46,794 nt of DNA from Anaerolineae bacterium (GCA_003130835.1 QEXX01000070.1:1-46794); one strand, 5' to 3'. Shown: positions 33,914-43,474, numbered from the stretch's first letter. Made by a program: numbers and translations. Notes: generated by a model from the letters alone, not told the origin.

Positions 33914-35058
33914 ATGATTCGAGCTGTTTGTTGAAAGCGGGAGTAATTGGCTTTCCTTTTTTCGCAGCGACGCTGATATTGCTCATGAATTTCGGCAACA
34001 TGAGCGACTTTTTCTTGAACAGCCGCCTCAAACCAAATTTTCCCTTTTTCCTGTGTGGCGAAACTTCCTGCTCCGTAAGCCCCGCTGAGGGTATCATCCG
34101 TCCATGGTGGATTAGCAATTAAGGAACCCCCTTCAACCCAGTCCATATAATAAGAAGGGGTGGCGATAAAATCCGTTTCATCAACTACCCGATCCATGTG
34201 AACCAACTCAGGATGGAGATAAAGCATTAGCGAGGTCTCCAATTCACAGGCGTGCCCCATGCCGCCAATCCCAGACTGACGATATTGTTCTAGTACCTGC
34301 ATCCCCTTTGGGCTAGTCAAATATAGGTATGCTGTGGCACAAAAGATATGCGGATACCTTTCTCCGGCATATTTGACAATATTCGTTAGAAACGAGCAAT
34401 TGCCGCCATGACCACTAAGGAGATAAAAACGATTAAAGCCATAGAGTACCAATGTGTCAAGAACAGCCAGCCAAAAATCTTCAAAAGCGCGTCCACCAGC
34501 ATTAAGCGTGCCGGCAAATTCAGAGCGATGGGTGCTGACCCCATACGGCATAACGGGTAACCGACAGGCTTGATGGGGTATCGCACTGACAACCCCAGCC
34601 GTGATGGCATCGATGATCAATGTATCCGTTGACAGTGGCAGATGGTAGGCATGTTGCTCGGTGTGCCCAATCGGAATTAAGACGACTTTGGAAAGATACT
34701 CTACTGAATAATCAAATTCCTTCGCCGCTTGATAAGCTTGAACGAGCTGAGCATTACCAAGGTTGAGATTCAGTCCACTGGGAGTAAGGAGAAAAACGTT
34801 GGAAAAACCGTCATCACGTAAACTGTTGAGTAAGTTCCAAAGAACTTCTTTGAGAACACCTTCCGGAACCGGTATGCCACTGCTTCGCCAACCGAATGGA
34901 AAAGCAGGTAAGATAGCAATCTGTTCAGGAAAGCTAAGCGCTTCGGCCAATTGCTCCCGATCGTAACCTTTTCCTAACGGAAGGACCAACGGGCAGTGCC
35001 GGGGCAGAGCAGCTACCTCCGGCCAAGTCAGATGGTCGTATAAAATCCAGCGAGTCAT
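33895..35058 (-). CDS. Creatininase-family metallohydrolase with a degenerate N-terminal repeat
   Basis: 387 residues, against about 240-260 for a usual creatininase. The C-terminal part (from about residue 125) has the metal-binding features IPIGHTEQHAYHLPLSTDT, STHRSEF, LLSGHGGN and GHACELETS. The first 120 residues look like a second, worn copy: WILYDHLTWPEVAALP, VLPLGKGYDRE and DDGFSNVFLLTPSG align with the same positions but lack the histidines and glutamate that hold metal. Family members hydrolyse cyclic or linear amides (creatinine, formamides in cofactor pathways); this substrate cannot be named. It is the last gene of the minus-strand operon, eight bases after the PH-SHOCT gene. Confidence 0.8.
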   Translation of the reverse strand: MTRWILYDHLTWPEVAALPRHCPLVLPLGKGYDREQLAEALSFPEQIAILPAFPFGWRSSGIPVPEGVLKEVLWNLLNSLRDDGFSNVFLLTPSGLNLNLGNAQLVQAYQAAKEFDYSVEYLSKVVLIPIGHTEQHAYHLPLSTDTLIIDAITAGVVSAIPHQACRLPVMPYGVSTHRSEFAGTLNAGGRAFEDFWLAVLDTLVLYGFNRFYLLSGHGGNCSFLTNIVKYAGERYPHIFCATAYLYLTSPKGMQVLEQYRQSGIGGMGHACELETSLMLYLHPELVHMDRVVDETDFIATPSYYMDWVEGGSLIANPPWTDDTLSGAYGAGSFATQEKGKIWFEAAVQEKVAHVAEIHEQYQRRCEKRKANYSRFQQTARIIHKEKG

Positions 35059-35066
35059 TTTTGACC

Positions 35067-35708
35067 TTAAAGTCGTGATAAAAGTTCTTTTTTCTTCTGA
35101 TTGAATTCCTCTTCGGTGATAATGCCTTGTTTGCGCAGGAGATCCAGATTGGCGATCAGGGCTGGAATGTCTTCTTTTTGAATTTCCTCGGAACGGTATT
35201 CATCTCCCCGTTCAAGCTTTTCTTTGGCATTCAACATAGCTGTTTTGAACTCGACCGGTTTCGCAATGCGGCGGAAGGTGTTAACTCCCAATTCACTGGC
35301 AGTCATGATTTCGATATCCCCATAGTCGAAAAGTCTGCCGAAGAAAGATTGCGTCATTTTGACGTCGTTCACCTTTTCTAAGGAACTATCCTCGGTAGTT
35401 TTGTTAAAAATGCCTGAGATTTGAATAACGCGCCGATTGGTGAGCACATATTGATTACTGCTCCATTTCGCGACATCTAGAGCGAGGGATCCAATGGGTA
35501 GTAACATAACCAGAAAACCGATGGGAATAACCAGGACTGCGGCAACGTTTAGGAGCAAAATAAGTAAAAGGGAAGCAATAAAGATGGCAAGAATCAGTAA
35601 GATTTCCACAAGGATATTTCTGGCTAGGATGAACCAATGCTGGTGGGTTATCACCAGGATTTTTTCGTTCTCGCCCAATAGCCTTTGTAAATAGGCGTTC
35701 GTCTTCAT
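35067..35708 (-). CDS. Membrane PH-like domain (bPH2) protein with C-terminal SHOCT motif
   Basis: 213 residues. Two hydrophobic segments at about 28-50 and 55-78 are followed by SSNQYVLTNRRVIQISGIF, the hallmark of bacterial PH (YdbS/YdbT-type) domains, and by a predicted amphipathic linker. The end (LDLLRKQGIITEEEFNQKKKELL) is a SHOCT short helix-turn-helix motif, often an oligomerisation signal. Its function is unknown; membrane stress or regulation is a guess. It lies 13 bases after the MrfB-like gene. Confidence 0.82.
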   Translation of the reverse strand: MKTNAYLQRLLGENEKILVITHQHWFILARNILVEILLILAIFIASLLLILLLNVAAVLVIPIGFLVMLLPIGSLALDVAKWSSNQYVLTNRRVIQISGIFNKTTEDSSLEKVNDVKMTQSFFGRLFDYGDIEIMTASELGVNTFRRIAKPVEFKTAMLNAKEKLERGDEYRSEEIQKEDIPALIANLDLLRKQGIITEEEFNQKKKELLSRL

Positions 35709-35721
35709 AGTAATCTTCCTT

Positions 35722-36939
35722 TCACTTTAAAACAGAACCCTGGTTTCTGCCTAATCTTTCTAAACGATATTGTAACTCTTTTTGCCATTTCGACCGTTCA
35801 AAATGATTGAGCTTAGCATGATCTAAAACGTTGAGGGCTGCTCTAATCCACGTTTCCGCTGTGGTAGGATCTTTCTCAATCCGCTCATAGTATTTTGCAA
35901 GCTCCAAGTGAGCGCTTAAACTACCTAACTGGGCGGCTTTCTGCCACTGGTCTACGGCGTTGCGATAGCTTTTTTCTTTCTTGTATAAATGCCCTAGAGT
36001 TTCCAATGTATGAAGGCTTTGGTCTTCATCAAGGAGATACGGTTGACAGGCTTCGTAAGCCAGAATCGCACGCTTGGTTTCTCCAATGGATTGATAAAAA
36101 TTTGCCAAACGAAAATAGGTGGGCGCATTTTCAGGAGTTGGCTCAATTAGATGGCTAAATAGATCGGCGATGTGTAAATATAAATAGGCTAGTGAAAGGA
36201 CATCCATTTTATTATGATAAAGGATTGGCGTCAGGAAGGAAGTGTCTTGGGTCAATAAATAATCACGGTAGATGCTGGGAATCATCCAACCTGGAATGTC
36301 ATCTACAGCTCGCTGGATGCCTAAAACCGTTGCTTCCATGGTACGTAGGGCTCGATTTGGGGAATGATTTTTCCAAATCTTACGGGTGAGCTGAAGCAAG
36401 TCAATATGCAAACCTTCATGAAGAGGACTTGGAATATGATGAAATTGAAAGCGAGCTTGGAGTAAAGGCAAGTCGAAACTTTTTCCGTTATAGGTCATAA
36501 AACCTTTTGCCGAAAGCAAGATTTTTTCCAATTCTAACAACTGCGCCAACTCATCTTCTGGATGCAGGAGTAGATATTGGGAGAGTTGGACGGCGCGATT
36601 TGATATCCTTCCGACCCCTACTAAAAAACATAAGACCCCAGCTCCACCATATTCTCCACTGGTTTCGACATCGATAAACAGAAAATCCTCAACCGAAAAT
36701 CTCGGGTTAGGTTTCTTCAAGCCTAACCATTGGATGATTTCGACGGGTATCTCGAAAGAGCGCGCTGGATCGGTTAGTGGTATGTTTTCGACAATGACAC
36801 AGACCGATCCGAAGGGATGGTTAATCATTCGACTGTTCGGCAAGGTGGCTGGTTGGGATATTCTCGGCAGATTGGATTGCGGCGCCGGTTGGGCTAGGGG
36901 AATACCTAAGGATTTCAAATAGCGATGGATTTCGTCCAT
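35722..36939 (-). CDS. mrfB: MrfB/YprB-like RNase H-fold exonuclease with TPR region
   Basis: 405 residues, starting three bases after the helicase stop. The DEDD-type exonuclease residues are visible in FIDVETSGEYGGAG (Asp, Glu), YNGKSFDLPLLQARF (Asp) and HNKMDVLSLAYL (Asp). The last 140 residues form TPR-like helices (FRLANFYQSIGETKRAILAYEAC). In Bacillus subtilis, MrfA (helicase) and MrfB (exonuclease) repair mitomycin-C damage by a path separate from UvrABC. The same helicase-then-nuclease order occurs here. It should process DNA opened by the helicase; that function is by homology. Confidence 0.85.
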   Translation of the reverse strand: MDEIHRYLKSLGIPLAQPAPQSNLPRISQPATLPNSRMINHPFGSVCVIVENIPLTDPARSFEIPVEIIQWLGLKKPNPRFSVEDFLFIDVETSGEYGGAGVLCFLVGVGRISNRAVQLSQYLLLHPEDELAQLLELEKILLSAKGFMTYNGKSFDLPLLQARFQFHHIPSPLHEGLHIDLLQLTRKIWKNHSPNRALRTMEATVLGIQRAVDDIPGWMIPSIYRDYLLTQDTSFLTPILYHNKMDVLSLAYLYLHIADLFSHLIEPTPENAPTYFRLANFYQSIGETKRAILAYEACQPYLLDEDQSLHTLETLGHLYKKEKSYRNAVDQWQKAAQLGSLSAHLELAKYYERIEKDPTTAETWIRAALNVLDHAKLNHFERSKWQKELQYRLERLGRNQGSVLK

Positions 36940-36942
36940 ATC

Positions 36943-39483
36943 CTACGCTGCAATCTTCTCTAACAGGGCTAGGGCTTCCTTTTTACCACCCATTCCATTC
37001 GTAGCTACTGGACCTGTGCAGGAGGGACAACCATCGGCACAGGGACATCTCTGAATATGGTCTTTTAGGGTTTGAAGCAGTTGATTCGCAATCTGATAAA
37101 GGCGAAAAGCTAAGCCAATTCCTCCAGGAAATTGCTCGTGAATCAAGATGGTCGGCAAATTCTCATTCCAACGAGGTTGGGGATCGATGATTACCCCTAA
37201 ATCTTGTCGGTCGCAACGAGCAAACAGGGGACTGATATGGGTGAAAGTGTAACCAAGCGCTGCTAAGCCACTTTGCACGCGCACCATCCCTTCCACTTTA
37301 CGATGACAAGCTGGACATAAAGTAATTAGATTTTCTAAACAATTCGCTTCTTCCGAATTGGCGAATAAGCGAAACGGAATCTTGTGATGAACGTGATGGG
37401 CTTGCCCCTTTTCTGGGAGACCGCAACTTTGACAACGATAGTGATCGCGTTGGCGAGCAAGATTTTTCTGCACCTGCCAATTGCTCCCATATTGATTGGG
37501 GTCGTTACTCCATGTCCCTGCGCGGCGCAGAGACTCAACCAAAGCCTGGCTGAGGGTTAGCCAGAAAGCCTTCGTGGTTAATGCTCGTGGGGGTAGGCTT
37601 ATAGAATTTCTTTCTCTCACCAAACGTGTCTGCCTATCGAACACGAGATAACCTTGTACCTGACGCCATAATTCTATGTGACCATAGGCAATTTGGTAGG
37701 AATACCCGCTGGGTGAACGAAAATGTTCGCTTTCTGTGGAAACTAAGGATTGCACTTGGCTGTCAATCAGCGGCTGTGTGATTCGGTCAAGGCTGCCGGG
37801 TTTTAGGATGGCAACATGACGATTCAAATCCAATGTTTCGACTTCATAAGGATGTCCATCATGAAAATATGTGGCTCCAGGGTGAATCAACCAATCTGCA
37901 CTGGCAAAGTCAACGGTTCCAAGCGGCGATGTCGAGTGTGAGCTATCCAAGATCAGTTGGACGCTGTTTTCTGAGATGGAACGAATGGAGAAAGAATGCG
38001 GCATTTTCGTATCACTGAAATAAAAGGCTTTCGTGCCACGAATCGCATCGCCCTGCAACACAAGGCTTTCGAGGAGAGCAGACAAGAGGTCGGTTGGAGC
38101 TGTTCCAAAGACCGACTCTTCTGAGATCGGTAATTCATACAAGGCGCATCGAAGATGAGCGAGCAAGATCAGGGGATTGTTTGGGTCGATGATGACCTTT
38201 TCAGGGGTTGATTCCCAGAGATAGCTTGGATGTTGCGCAAGATATTGATCCAGGGGATCATCTGAAAGAAGGAGAATGCCTAAGGAAGCTCTGCCGGTGC
38301 GCCCGCTTCTCCCAAATTGCTGCCAAGTGGAGGCTATGCTACCCGGAAAGCCAATGATCATGGTAATGTCTAATGCACCGATATCAATACCTAATTCAAG
38401 CGCGTTGGTGGCAACAACGCATTTGGCGTTGCCCGAACGTAGGCTCTGCTCAACATCACGTCGCAGAGAGGGTAGATAGCCACTGCGATAGCTTCGAATG
38501 CTCTGCTCACCATCAGAGAGTGATACAACAGATTTTTCGCGCAAATCGATCAGCAGCAGCTCTACTTCTTTGCGACTACGGCAAAAGATGATTGAATGGA
38601 GATGATGAGCGATTGAATCCAAAGTAAAACGCTGGGCATCTATAAATGGATGGCGACGGATTCCGAGGTCAGTATTTAGGATAGGAGGGTTGTATATCCA
38701 GTAAGACCGCTCTGAATTCGTAGTTGCCTTTTGCTCGATTTTGACAAGCGGCTCTTCAATTAATTGTGCAGCAAACTCTTCTGGAGCGCTGATTGTCCCG
38801 CTGGTCAGGATAAACTGCGGTCTAGAGCGGTAGTGAGCGGCAATCCTCTTCAAGCGGCGTAGGATATTGGCAACATGCGAACCGAAAACGCCTCGATAGA
38901 CGTGAATTTCATCCAAAACAATATATTTCAAGTTCGAAAAAAAGCGATTCCACTGCGAGTGGCGGGGCAAAATCCTGTGATGCAACATATCAGGGTTTGT
39001 CAGCAGGATTTGCGCGTTTTGGATGATCTTGGAGCGTTGGTTTGATGGTGTATCTCCATCAAATTGGGCCATCAAGGAAGATGGCATAGAACGAAGTTCA
39101 GGCAGTTTGGAAATGATGTTTTGAAGTTTTGTCCCCTGATCGTACGCTAAGGCCTTGGTTGGAAACAAAAGTAGAGCGCTTGTGTCGCGAGATTCTAGCA
39201 AGGTATTCAGAATCGGGATTTGATAAATGAGCGATTTCCCACTAGCAATCCCGCTGACGATCAAAGTGTGATGTCGTCCGAGTTGGATCGCATGAAGTGC
39301 CTCCGATTGATGTGGATATAGAGCTGTTATGCCGTTTTCTCGAAGCGCATTCCCTAGAGATGGATGGAGCCATTCAGGGAAAGCAACCCCATTCCTACTG
39401 CTTGGGGGATCATGTTTTCGAGAAACAATGTTCTCAACAATGGATGGATCGGAGAGCCACGCTTCGATGAGGGTATCTAACAC
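36943..39483 (-). CDS. mrfA: MrfA/YprA-like superfamily 2 helicase with an embedded HNH domain
   Basis: 846 residues. Helicase motifs are ordered as in DEAD/H proteins: SGIASGKS (77-84), DEIH (191-194), SGT (228-230) and QQFGRSGRTGR (388-398). The C-terminal zinc site of MrfA-type proteins (DUF1998) is seen as CPCADGCPSC (813-822). Between them, residues about 682-730 form an HNH module: CQSC (684-687), HHVHH (696-700), Asn718 and CPACH (723-727). That embedded module is not a feature of B. subtilis MrfA. The HNH His and zinc cysteines are all present. Upstream neighbour is DegV (18-base gap); downstream is the MrfB-like exonuclease. Confidence 0.88.
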   Translation of the reverse strand: MLDTLIEAWLSDPSIVENIVSRKHDPPSSRNGVAFPEWLHPSLGNALRENGITALYPHQSEALHAIQLGRHHTLIVSGIASGKSLIYQIPILNTLLESRDTSALLLFPTKALAYDQGTKLQNIISKLPELRSMPSSLMAQFDGDTPSNQRSKIIQNAQILLTNPDMLHHRILPRHSQWNRFFSNLKYIVLDEIHVYRGVFGSHVANILRRLKRIAAHYRSRPQFILTSGTISAPEEFAAQLIEEPLVKIEQKATTNSERSYWIYNPPILNTDLGIRRHPFIDAQRFTLDSIAHHLHSIIFCRSRKEVELLLIDLREKSVVSLSDGEQSIRSYRSGYLPSLRRDVEQSLRSGNAKCVVATNALELGIDIGALDITMIIGFPGSIASTWQQFGRSGRTGRASLGILLLSDDPLDQYLAQHPSYLWESTPEKVIIDPNNPLILLAHLRCALYELPISEESVFGTAPTDLLSALLESLVLQGDAIRGTKAFYFSDTKMPHSFSIRSISENSVQLILDSSHSTSPLGTVDFASADWLIHPGATYFHDGHPYEVETLDLNRHVAILKPGSLDRITQPLIDSQVQSLVSTESEHFRSPSGYSYQIAYGHIELWRQVQGYLVFDRQTRLVRERNSISLPPRALTTKAFWLTLSQALVESLRRAGTWSNDPNQYGSNWQVQKNLARQRDHYRCQSCGLPEKGQAHHVHHKIPFRLFANSEEANCLENLITLCPACHRKVEGMVRVQSGLAALGYTFTHISPLFARCDRQDLGVIIDPQPRWNENLPTILIHEQFPGGIGLAFRLYQIANQLLQTLKDHIQRCPCADGCPSCTGPVATNGMGGKKEALALLEKIAA

Positions 39484-39501
39484 GGCCAGACTTTCAACAG
39501 T

Positions 39502-40338
39502 TTAGCGGAAAAATGCTATGCCTAAAATTCCAGGACCTGCGTGCGTGATGATAGCCGGTGGCATCTCATAAATTGGGATATTTGAAATGGATAATTTGGA
39601 AGATAATCGATCGGCTAATTCTTGAGCTTGGTCTTGTGCACCAGCGTGCATAATCGAGAGATAACTTTCTTTACCCTTTTCAATTCTTTCTTCGGTGATT
39701 TGGATCATACGCTCGAAAGCCCTTTTATAGGTGCGCTCTTTCTCAAAGGCTTCAACTCGCCCATCCTTAAACGTTAGGATCGGTTTGATCTGCAGGACAG
39801 ATCCTAAGAGCGCTGAAGCACCACCAATTCGTCCCCCTTTGGCAAGATATTCTAATGTATCAACCATAAAAAAGACTTGACATCGAGGAATCATTTCGTG
39901 AATTCGGCATACGATTTCGTCGGCTTCAACGCCCTCTTGCGCCCACTGAGCTGCTAATAAAACCAAGGTTGCGAGAGGACTTGCGATCAGACGAGTGTCA
40001 ATGATGCGGATATCTAAGTCAGAAAAATTCTGAGCGGCGATGGTCGCCGATCGAACCGTGCCGCTGACTTCAGCCGAAGGGTGGATGCAAAGGATGGTTG
40101 TTTGATTATCTTTAAGTCGGGCAAACTCCTTGGCAAAGAGTTCTGGCGGAGGAGCAGCAGTCTTGGGAAGATTTTTAGCCGTCTTTAATTTTTCAAGAAA
40201 CTTAGGCACATCGATTTCAAGCCCTTCTAGATAGGTTTCTTCATCAATATGAATAATTTGCGGAATCACAATCAGATTGTACTTTTTGATGTCTTCTTTT
40301 GAAAGGACGGCTGTTGTATCGGTAATAATTTGAATCAT
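39502..40338 (-). CDS. DegV-family fatty-acid-binding protein
   Basis: 278 residues, close to the usual 280. It has the family start IQIITDTTAVLSKEDI, LPKTAAPPPELF (a TSQPSP-like loop), HPSAEVSGTVRSA and the end THAGPGILGIAFF. DegV proteins (FakB in Firmicutes) bind a fatty acid and, with FakA kinase, feed it as acyl phosphate into phospholipid. No FakA-like kinase gene is in the window, so partner and role are uncertain. It is in the middle of the FdhD-GlpK-DegV-MrfAB operon, 12 bases after glpK. Confidence 0.87.
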   Translation of the reverse strand: MIQIITDTTAVLSKEDIKKYNLIVIPQIIHIDEETYLEGLEIDVPKFLEKLKTAKNLPKTAAPPPELFAKEFARLKDNQTTILCIHPSAEVSGTVRSATIAAQNFSDLDIRIIDTRLIASPLATLVLLAAQWAQEGVEADEIVCRIHEMIPRCQVFFMVDTLEYLAKGGRIGGASALLGSVLQIKPILTFKDGRVEAFEKERTYKRAFERMIQITEERIEKGKESYLSIMHAGAQDQAQELADRLSSKLSISNIPIYEMPPAIITHAGPGILGIAFFR

Positions 40339-40350
40339 CCCTTTATTCCT

Positions 40351-41859
40351 TTATACCCAATCAAGACTGCGTTGAACTGCTTTTAACCAGTATCGATACT
40401 GCCGTTGACGTTCCTCTTCGCTCATTGTCGAATACCAAATCTTGTCTACCTGCCAGTGTTTTCGCAGGTCTTCTAAGCCGGACCAGTATTGGACGCAGAG
40501 ACCGGCTGCAAAAGCAGCGCCTAACGCAGTCGTCTCGGTGATGATAGGACGAATTACCGGCACGTTTAAGATATCCGCTTGAAACTGCATCAGAAGTTCG
40601 TTACGGACCATACCCCCATCCACCTTCAACGACTTCAGTTCTACTCCTGAGTCTTGGAGCATCGCTTCGAGAATTTCTTTGGTCTGAAAGGCGGTTGCCT
40701 CTAGCGCTGCGCGCGCAAGATGACCTTTGTTGATGTAGCGGGTTAAGCCTACGATCACCCCGCGTGCATCTGAGCGCCAATATGGGGCAAAAAGGCCGGA
40801 AAAGGCGGGGACGAAATAGATTCCGCCGTTGTCTTCAACTGTGCGAGCTAAAGTTTCAATTTCTTGGGAAGAGGAAATCAGCCCTAAGTTATCCCGTAAC
40901 CATTGGACCAAAGCCCCCGCAATGGCGACCGAACCTTCTAAGGCGTATGTAGCCGGTGAGTTGCCAATTTGGTAGGCGACGGTGGTGAGCAAACCTTTTT
41001 TTGATTGAACAATTTGATTACCGGTGTTCATGAGCATGAAGCAGCCCGTTCCATAGGTGTTTTTGGCTTCGCCGATCTCATAACATGTTTGCCCCATTAG
41101 AGCTGCTTGTTGATCACCAACGTCTCCACAGAGGGGTATTGATGCGCCAAAAGGCCCCTCAGCTACCGTATAGGCGTAAGGCTCAATAGGGCTAGAAGGC
41201 AAAATACGGGGTAGGATTTGACGGGGGATATCCAGGATCTGAAGGATTTCATCATCCCAGTCGAGGGTTTTGAGGTTCATTAGCATGGTACGACTGGCAT
41301 TGGTTACATCTGTGATATGGACGCCACCGTTGACCCCTCCGGAAAGTTGCCAAAGTAACCAAGTATCGATAGTACCAAATAAGACATTTCCCTTTGAGGC
41401 TTCAGCACGTAGGGAAGGAATCTGGTCAAACAACCATTTAATTTTCGGGCCCGAAAAGTACGTTGCTAACGGGAGCCCGACCTTCTCGCGAAAGCGATCT
41501 TGTCCCCCTTCGGAAGCAAGTTGATCGCAAATCGATTTGGTACGAGTGTCTTGCCAAACGATAGCATTGGCATAGGGTTGTCCGGTTTTCGGGTTCCATA
41601 AGATGGTCGTTTCGCGTTGATTTGTTACCCCAATTGCGGCAATTTGCTCAACTTTGAGATTCGCTTTTTGGAGGACTTCTCGAATCACTTCTTGAGTGCA
41701 AGCCCAGATTTCTAAAGGATTATGTTCCACCCAACCGGGCTGAGGATAAATTTGTTCGTGTTCTTTTTGAGCAACAGCCTCGATTCTTCCTTCTTGGTCA
41801 AACAAAATACAGCGAGTACTGGTTGTACCCTGGTCAATGGCAGCGATGATTTTTTTCAT
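40351..41859 (-). CDS. glpK: Glycerol kinase
   Basis: 502 residues, the normal length for GlpK. The FGGY-family fold is clear: [15 protein letters not shown] (N-terminal ATP loop), [33 protein letters not shown] and the C-terminal [21 protein letters not shown]. It phosphorylates glycerol with ATP to sn-glycerol 3-phosphate in the cytoplasm. No glycerol facilitator or glycerol-3-phosphate dehydrogenase gene lies beside it. It follows fdhD by 22 bases and precedes degV by 12, so it is likely part of a mixed operon. Confidence 0.95.
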   Translation of the reverse strand: MKKIIAAIDQGTTSTRCILFDQEGRIEAVAQKEHEQIYPQPGWVEHNPLEIWACTQEVIREVLQKANLKVEQIAAIGVTNQRETTILWNPKTGQPYANAIVWQDTRTKSICDQLASEGGQDRFREKVGLPLATYFSGPKIKWLFDQIPSLRAEASKGNVLFGTIDTWLLWQLSGGVNGGVHITDVTNASRTMLMNLKTLDWDDEILQILDIPRQILPRILPSSPIEPYAYTVAEGPFGASIPLCGDVGDQQAALMGQTCYEIGEAKNTYGTGCFMLMNTGNQIVQSKKGLLTTVAYQIGNSPATYALEGSVAIAGALVQWLRDNLGLISSSQEIETLARTVEDNGGIYFVPAFSGLFAPYWRSDARGVIVGLTRYINKGHLARAALEATAFQTKEILEAMLQDSGVELKSLKVDGGMVRNELLMQFQADILNVPVIRPIITETTALGAAFAAGLCVQYWSGLEDLRKHWQVDKIWYSTMSEEERQRQYRYWLKAVQRSLDWV

Positions 41860-41881
41860 GATTGCCTCCGGCGGATAGGTT

Positions 41882-42655
41882 TTAAAGGGCTAGGCGTTCG
41901 GGGTGTGCGTAGATGTTAAATTGATTTCTTTTCGCATAACCAATAAGGGTAACGCCGCTTTCTTGAGCAAGTTGTACTGCTAAGGCACTGGGGGAAGTGC
42001 GCGAAACGACAATTTCACAACCTAAACGAATCGCCTTTTGCATCATCTCTGAACTGACCCTGCCCGTTGTGATCACTATTTTATTGTCAATTTCTAATTG
42101 ATGCAATAGCATTGCCCCGGCTAATTTATCTAGGGTGTTATGACGACCAATATCTTCAACTGTGATTACCAGTTGGTCGGTAGTGCAAAGGGCAGAAGTA
42201 TGAATGCCACCGGTTGTCTTATAAAGTGATTGCTGATGGTAAAGTAAATCGATTAAGTGGTAGATTGATTGAGCAGCGTAGGTTGTCCGCACGGGGATGG
42301 GGGGCGTTCCAGAGCGATTTTTTGCCGTTGCGCCGCCTGAGCAGCCAGAGGTTCGCGTCCAACTACGTGGCTTTGGTGGACTAAAAGTGAGCCAGATGTC
42401 GACATTATCCCCGGCTTCACATAACCGGTAATCGACAATTTCATCTAAACTTGAGATGATCCCTTCGTTATACAGAAATCCTATGGCAAGTTCTACTTGC
42501 TGGAGCGGGGTACACATAAAGGCTACCCATTCTTCACCGTTTACCGTTAGGGTAAGGGAAATCTCATTGACAACTGGTATCTCCTGGTGGTTTGATTGGG
42601 CACCTTGAACTTCAATAATTGCAAAGGTATGGAAAGGGTGGATTTGCGCTCCCAT
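41882..42655 (-). CDS. fdhD: FdhD-family sulfurtransferase for formate dehydrogenase
   Basis: 257 residues. It has the FdhD features [84 protein letters not shown]. FdhD carries sulfur from a cysteine desulfurase to the molybdenum/tungsten-bis-pyranopterin of formate dehydrogenase. The loop that in E. coli holds CGVCG here reads TSGCSGG, with only one of the two cysteines. No formate dehydrogenase gene is in the window. A candidate extended -10 (TGATAAAAT, minus strand near 42719-42711) lies upstream, so it may begin its own transcript. Confidence 0.9.
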   Translation of the reverse strand: MGAQIHPFHTFAIIEVQGAQSNHQEIPVVNEISLTLTVNGEEWVAFMCTPLQQVELAIGFLYNEGIISSLDEIVDYRLCEAGDNVDIWLTFSPPKPRSWTRTSGCSGGATAKNRSGTPPIPVRTTYAAQSIYHLIDLLYHQQSLYKTTGGIHTSALCTTDQLVITVEDIGRHNTLDKLAGAMLLHQLEIDNKIVITTGRVSSEMMQKAIRLGCEIVVSRTSPSALAVQLAQESGVTLIGYAKRNQFNIYAHPERLAL

Positions 42656-42722
42656 AATTGTTGTTTCGATGCGAGATAGGGTAAGCCTATTCTTTCCTAT
42701 TTAAGTCGTATCTATCATTTTA

Positions 42723-43397
42723 TCACGGTTCGGGGGGGGGCGATTCAGGGAGAATCGCGCCTTCGAGATTTACTCCAGTCATATCTGCTTCATCAAGGAT
42801 GGCATGGGTTAGATCGGCTCCCTCTAAGTTGGCATTGGTTAAGTCCGCCTTAAAAAGATTAGCAGATGTAAAGTCAGTCCATCTTAAGTCTGCATTACGG
42901 AAGGACGCCTGAGATAAATTGGCTTCAAAGAAGTTTGCTCTCTGAAGTACTGCATTGTTAAATTTTGCTCCTGAACAATCGGATTTACTCAAATCAGCTC
43001 GGTTTAGGATGGCTAGACTCAGGTTTGCCCCTCGCAAATTCGACTTTGTGAGATTGGCGCGCGATAAGTTCGCTTCAACGAGGACGGCTTCTTGCATTTC
43101 ACATTTTGATAGAATGGCGCGCGTAAGGTTCGCGCGGGTTAGATTCGCTCCATTCAGAACCGCCAAGGTCAAGTCGGCTTCAAATAAATTCGCTAACGTA
43201 AGGTTAGCGCCGCTTAAGTTGCATTTTATTAAGATTGAGTAATTTAAGTCGGACTTGGAAAGATTGGAAAGACTTAAATTGCTACCGGTTAGATCGATAG
43301 AGATTAGGGTTAGGTCTGAAAGGTCAATTTTCACCAACCAAAGCGGTCGAGGATGATTTAGCAAATCAAAGATTTGGTAGTGAGTTAGAGTACTCAT
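42723..43397 (-). CDS. Pentapeptide-repeat protein
   Basis: 224 residues from the ATG at 43397, with AAGGAG nine bases upstream. After about 25 residues almost the whole chain is A(D/N)LXX-type repeats (ANLTLANL, ADLTLAVL, ANLTRANL and so on), about 30 in number, forming a right-handed beta helix. Members such as Qnr and MfpA mimic DNA and protect gyrase, but most have unknown roles, and nothing here argues for either. It lacks a signal peptide, so it is cytoplasmic. A run of nine G/C (42732-42740) codes for the Pro-rich end. It diverges from the secreted repeat protein at 43532. Confidence 0.88.
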   Translation of the reverse strand: MSTLTHYQIFDLLNHPRPLWLVKIDLSDLTLISIDLTGSNLSLSNLSKSDLNYSILIKCNLSGANLTLANLFEADLTLAVLNGANLTRANLTRAILSKCEMQEAVLVEANLSRANLTKSNLRGANLSLAILNRADLSKSDCSGAKFNNAVLQRANFFEANLSQASFRNADLRWTDFTSANLFKADLTNANLEGADLTHAILDEADMTGVNLEGAILPESPPPEP

Positions 43398-43443
43398 CAG
43401 CCGATTCTCCTTAATTCGAGCCAAGATTGACTTGCAAATTTGT

Positions 43444-43474
43444 TTGTTTTAATGTAAATTATTTTCTGTAGAAT
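43444..43474 (+). promoter_or_regulatory. Possible promoter for the secreted tandem-repeat gene
   Basis: TTGTTT (43444-43449) and TAGAAT (43469-43474) lie in an AT-rich divergent intergenic region (43398-43531) with a 19-base spacer, one or two bases longer than ideal. The leader would be about 50 bases. The opposite strand holds no clear box by eye, although the pentapeptide gene must also start from here. Confidence 0.3.

Noticed and set aside
42955-43242. Plus-strand frame rich in Phe, Ala and Arg across the pentapeptide gene
   Set aside because: It is the antisense image of the A(D/N)LXX repeats, with no own features.
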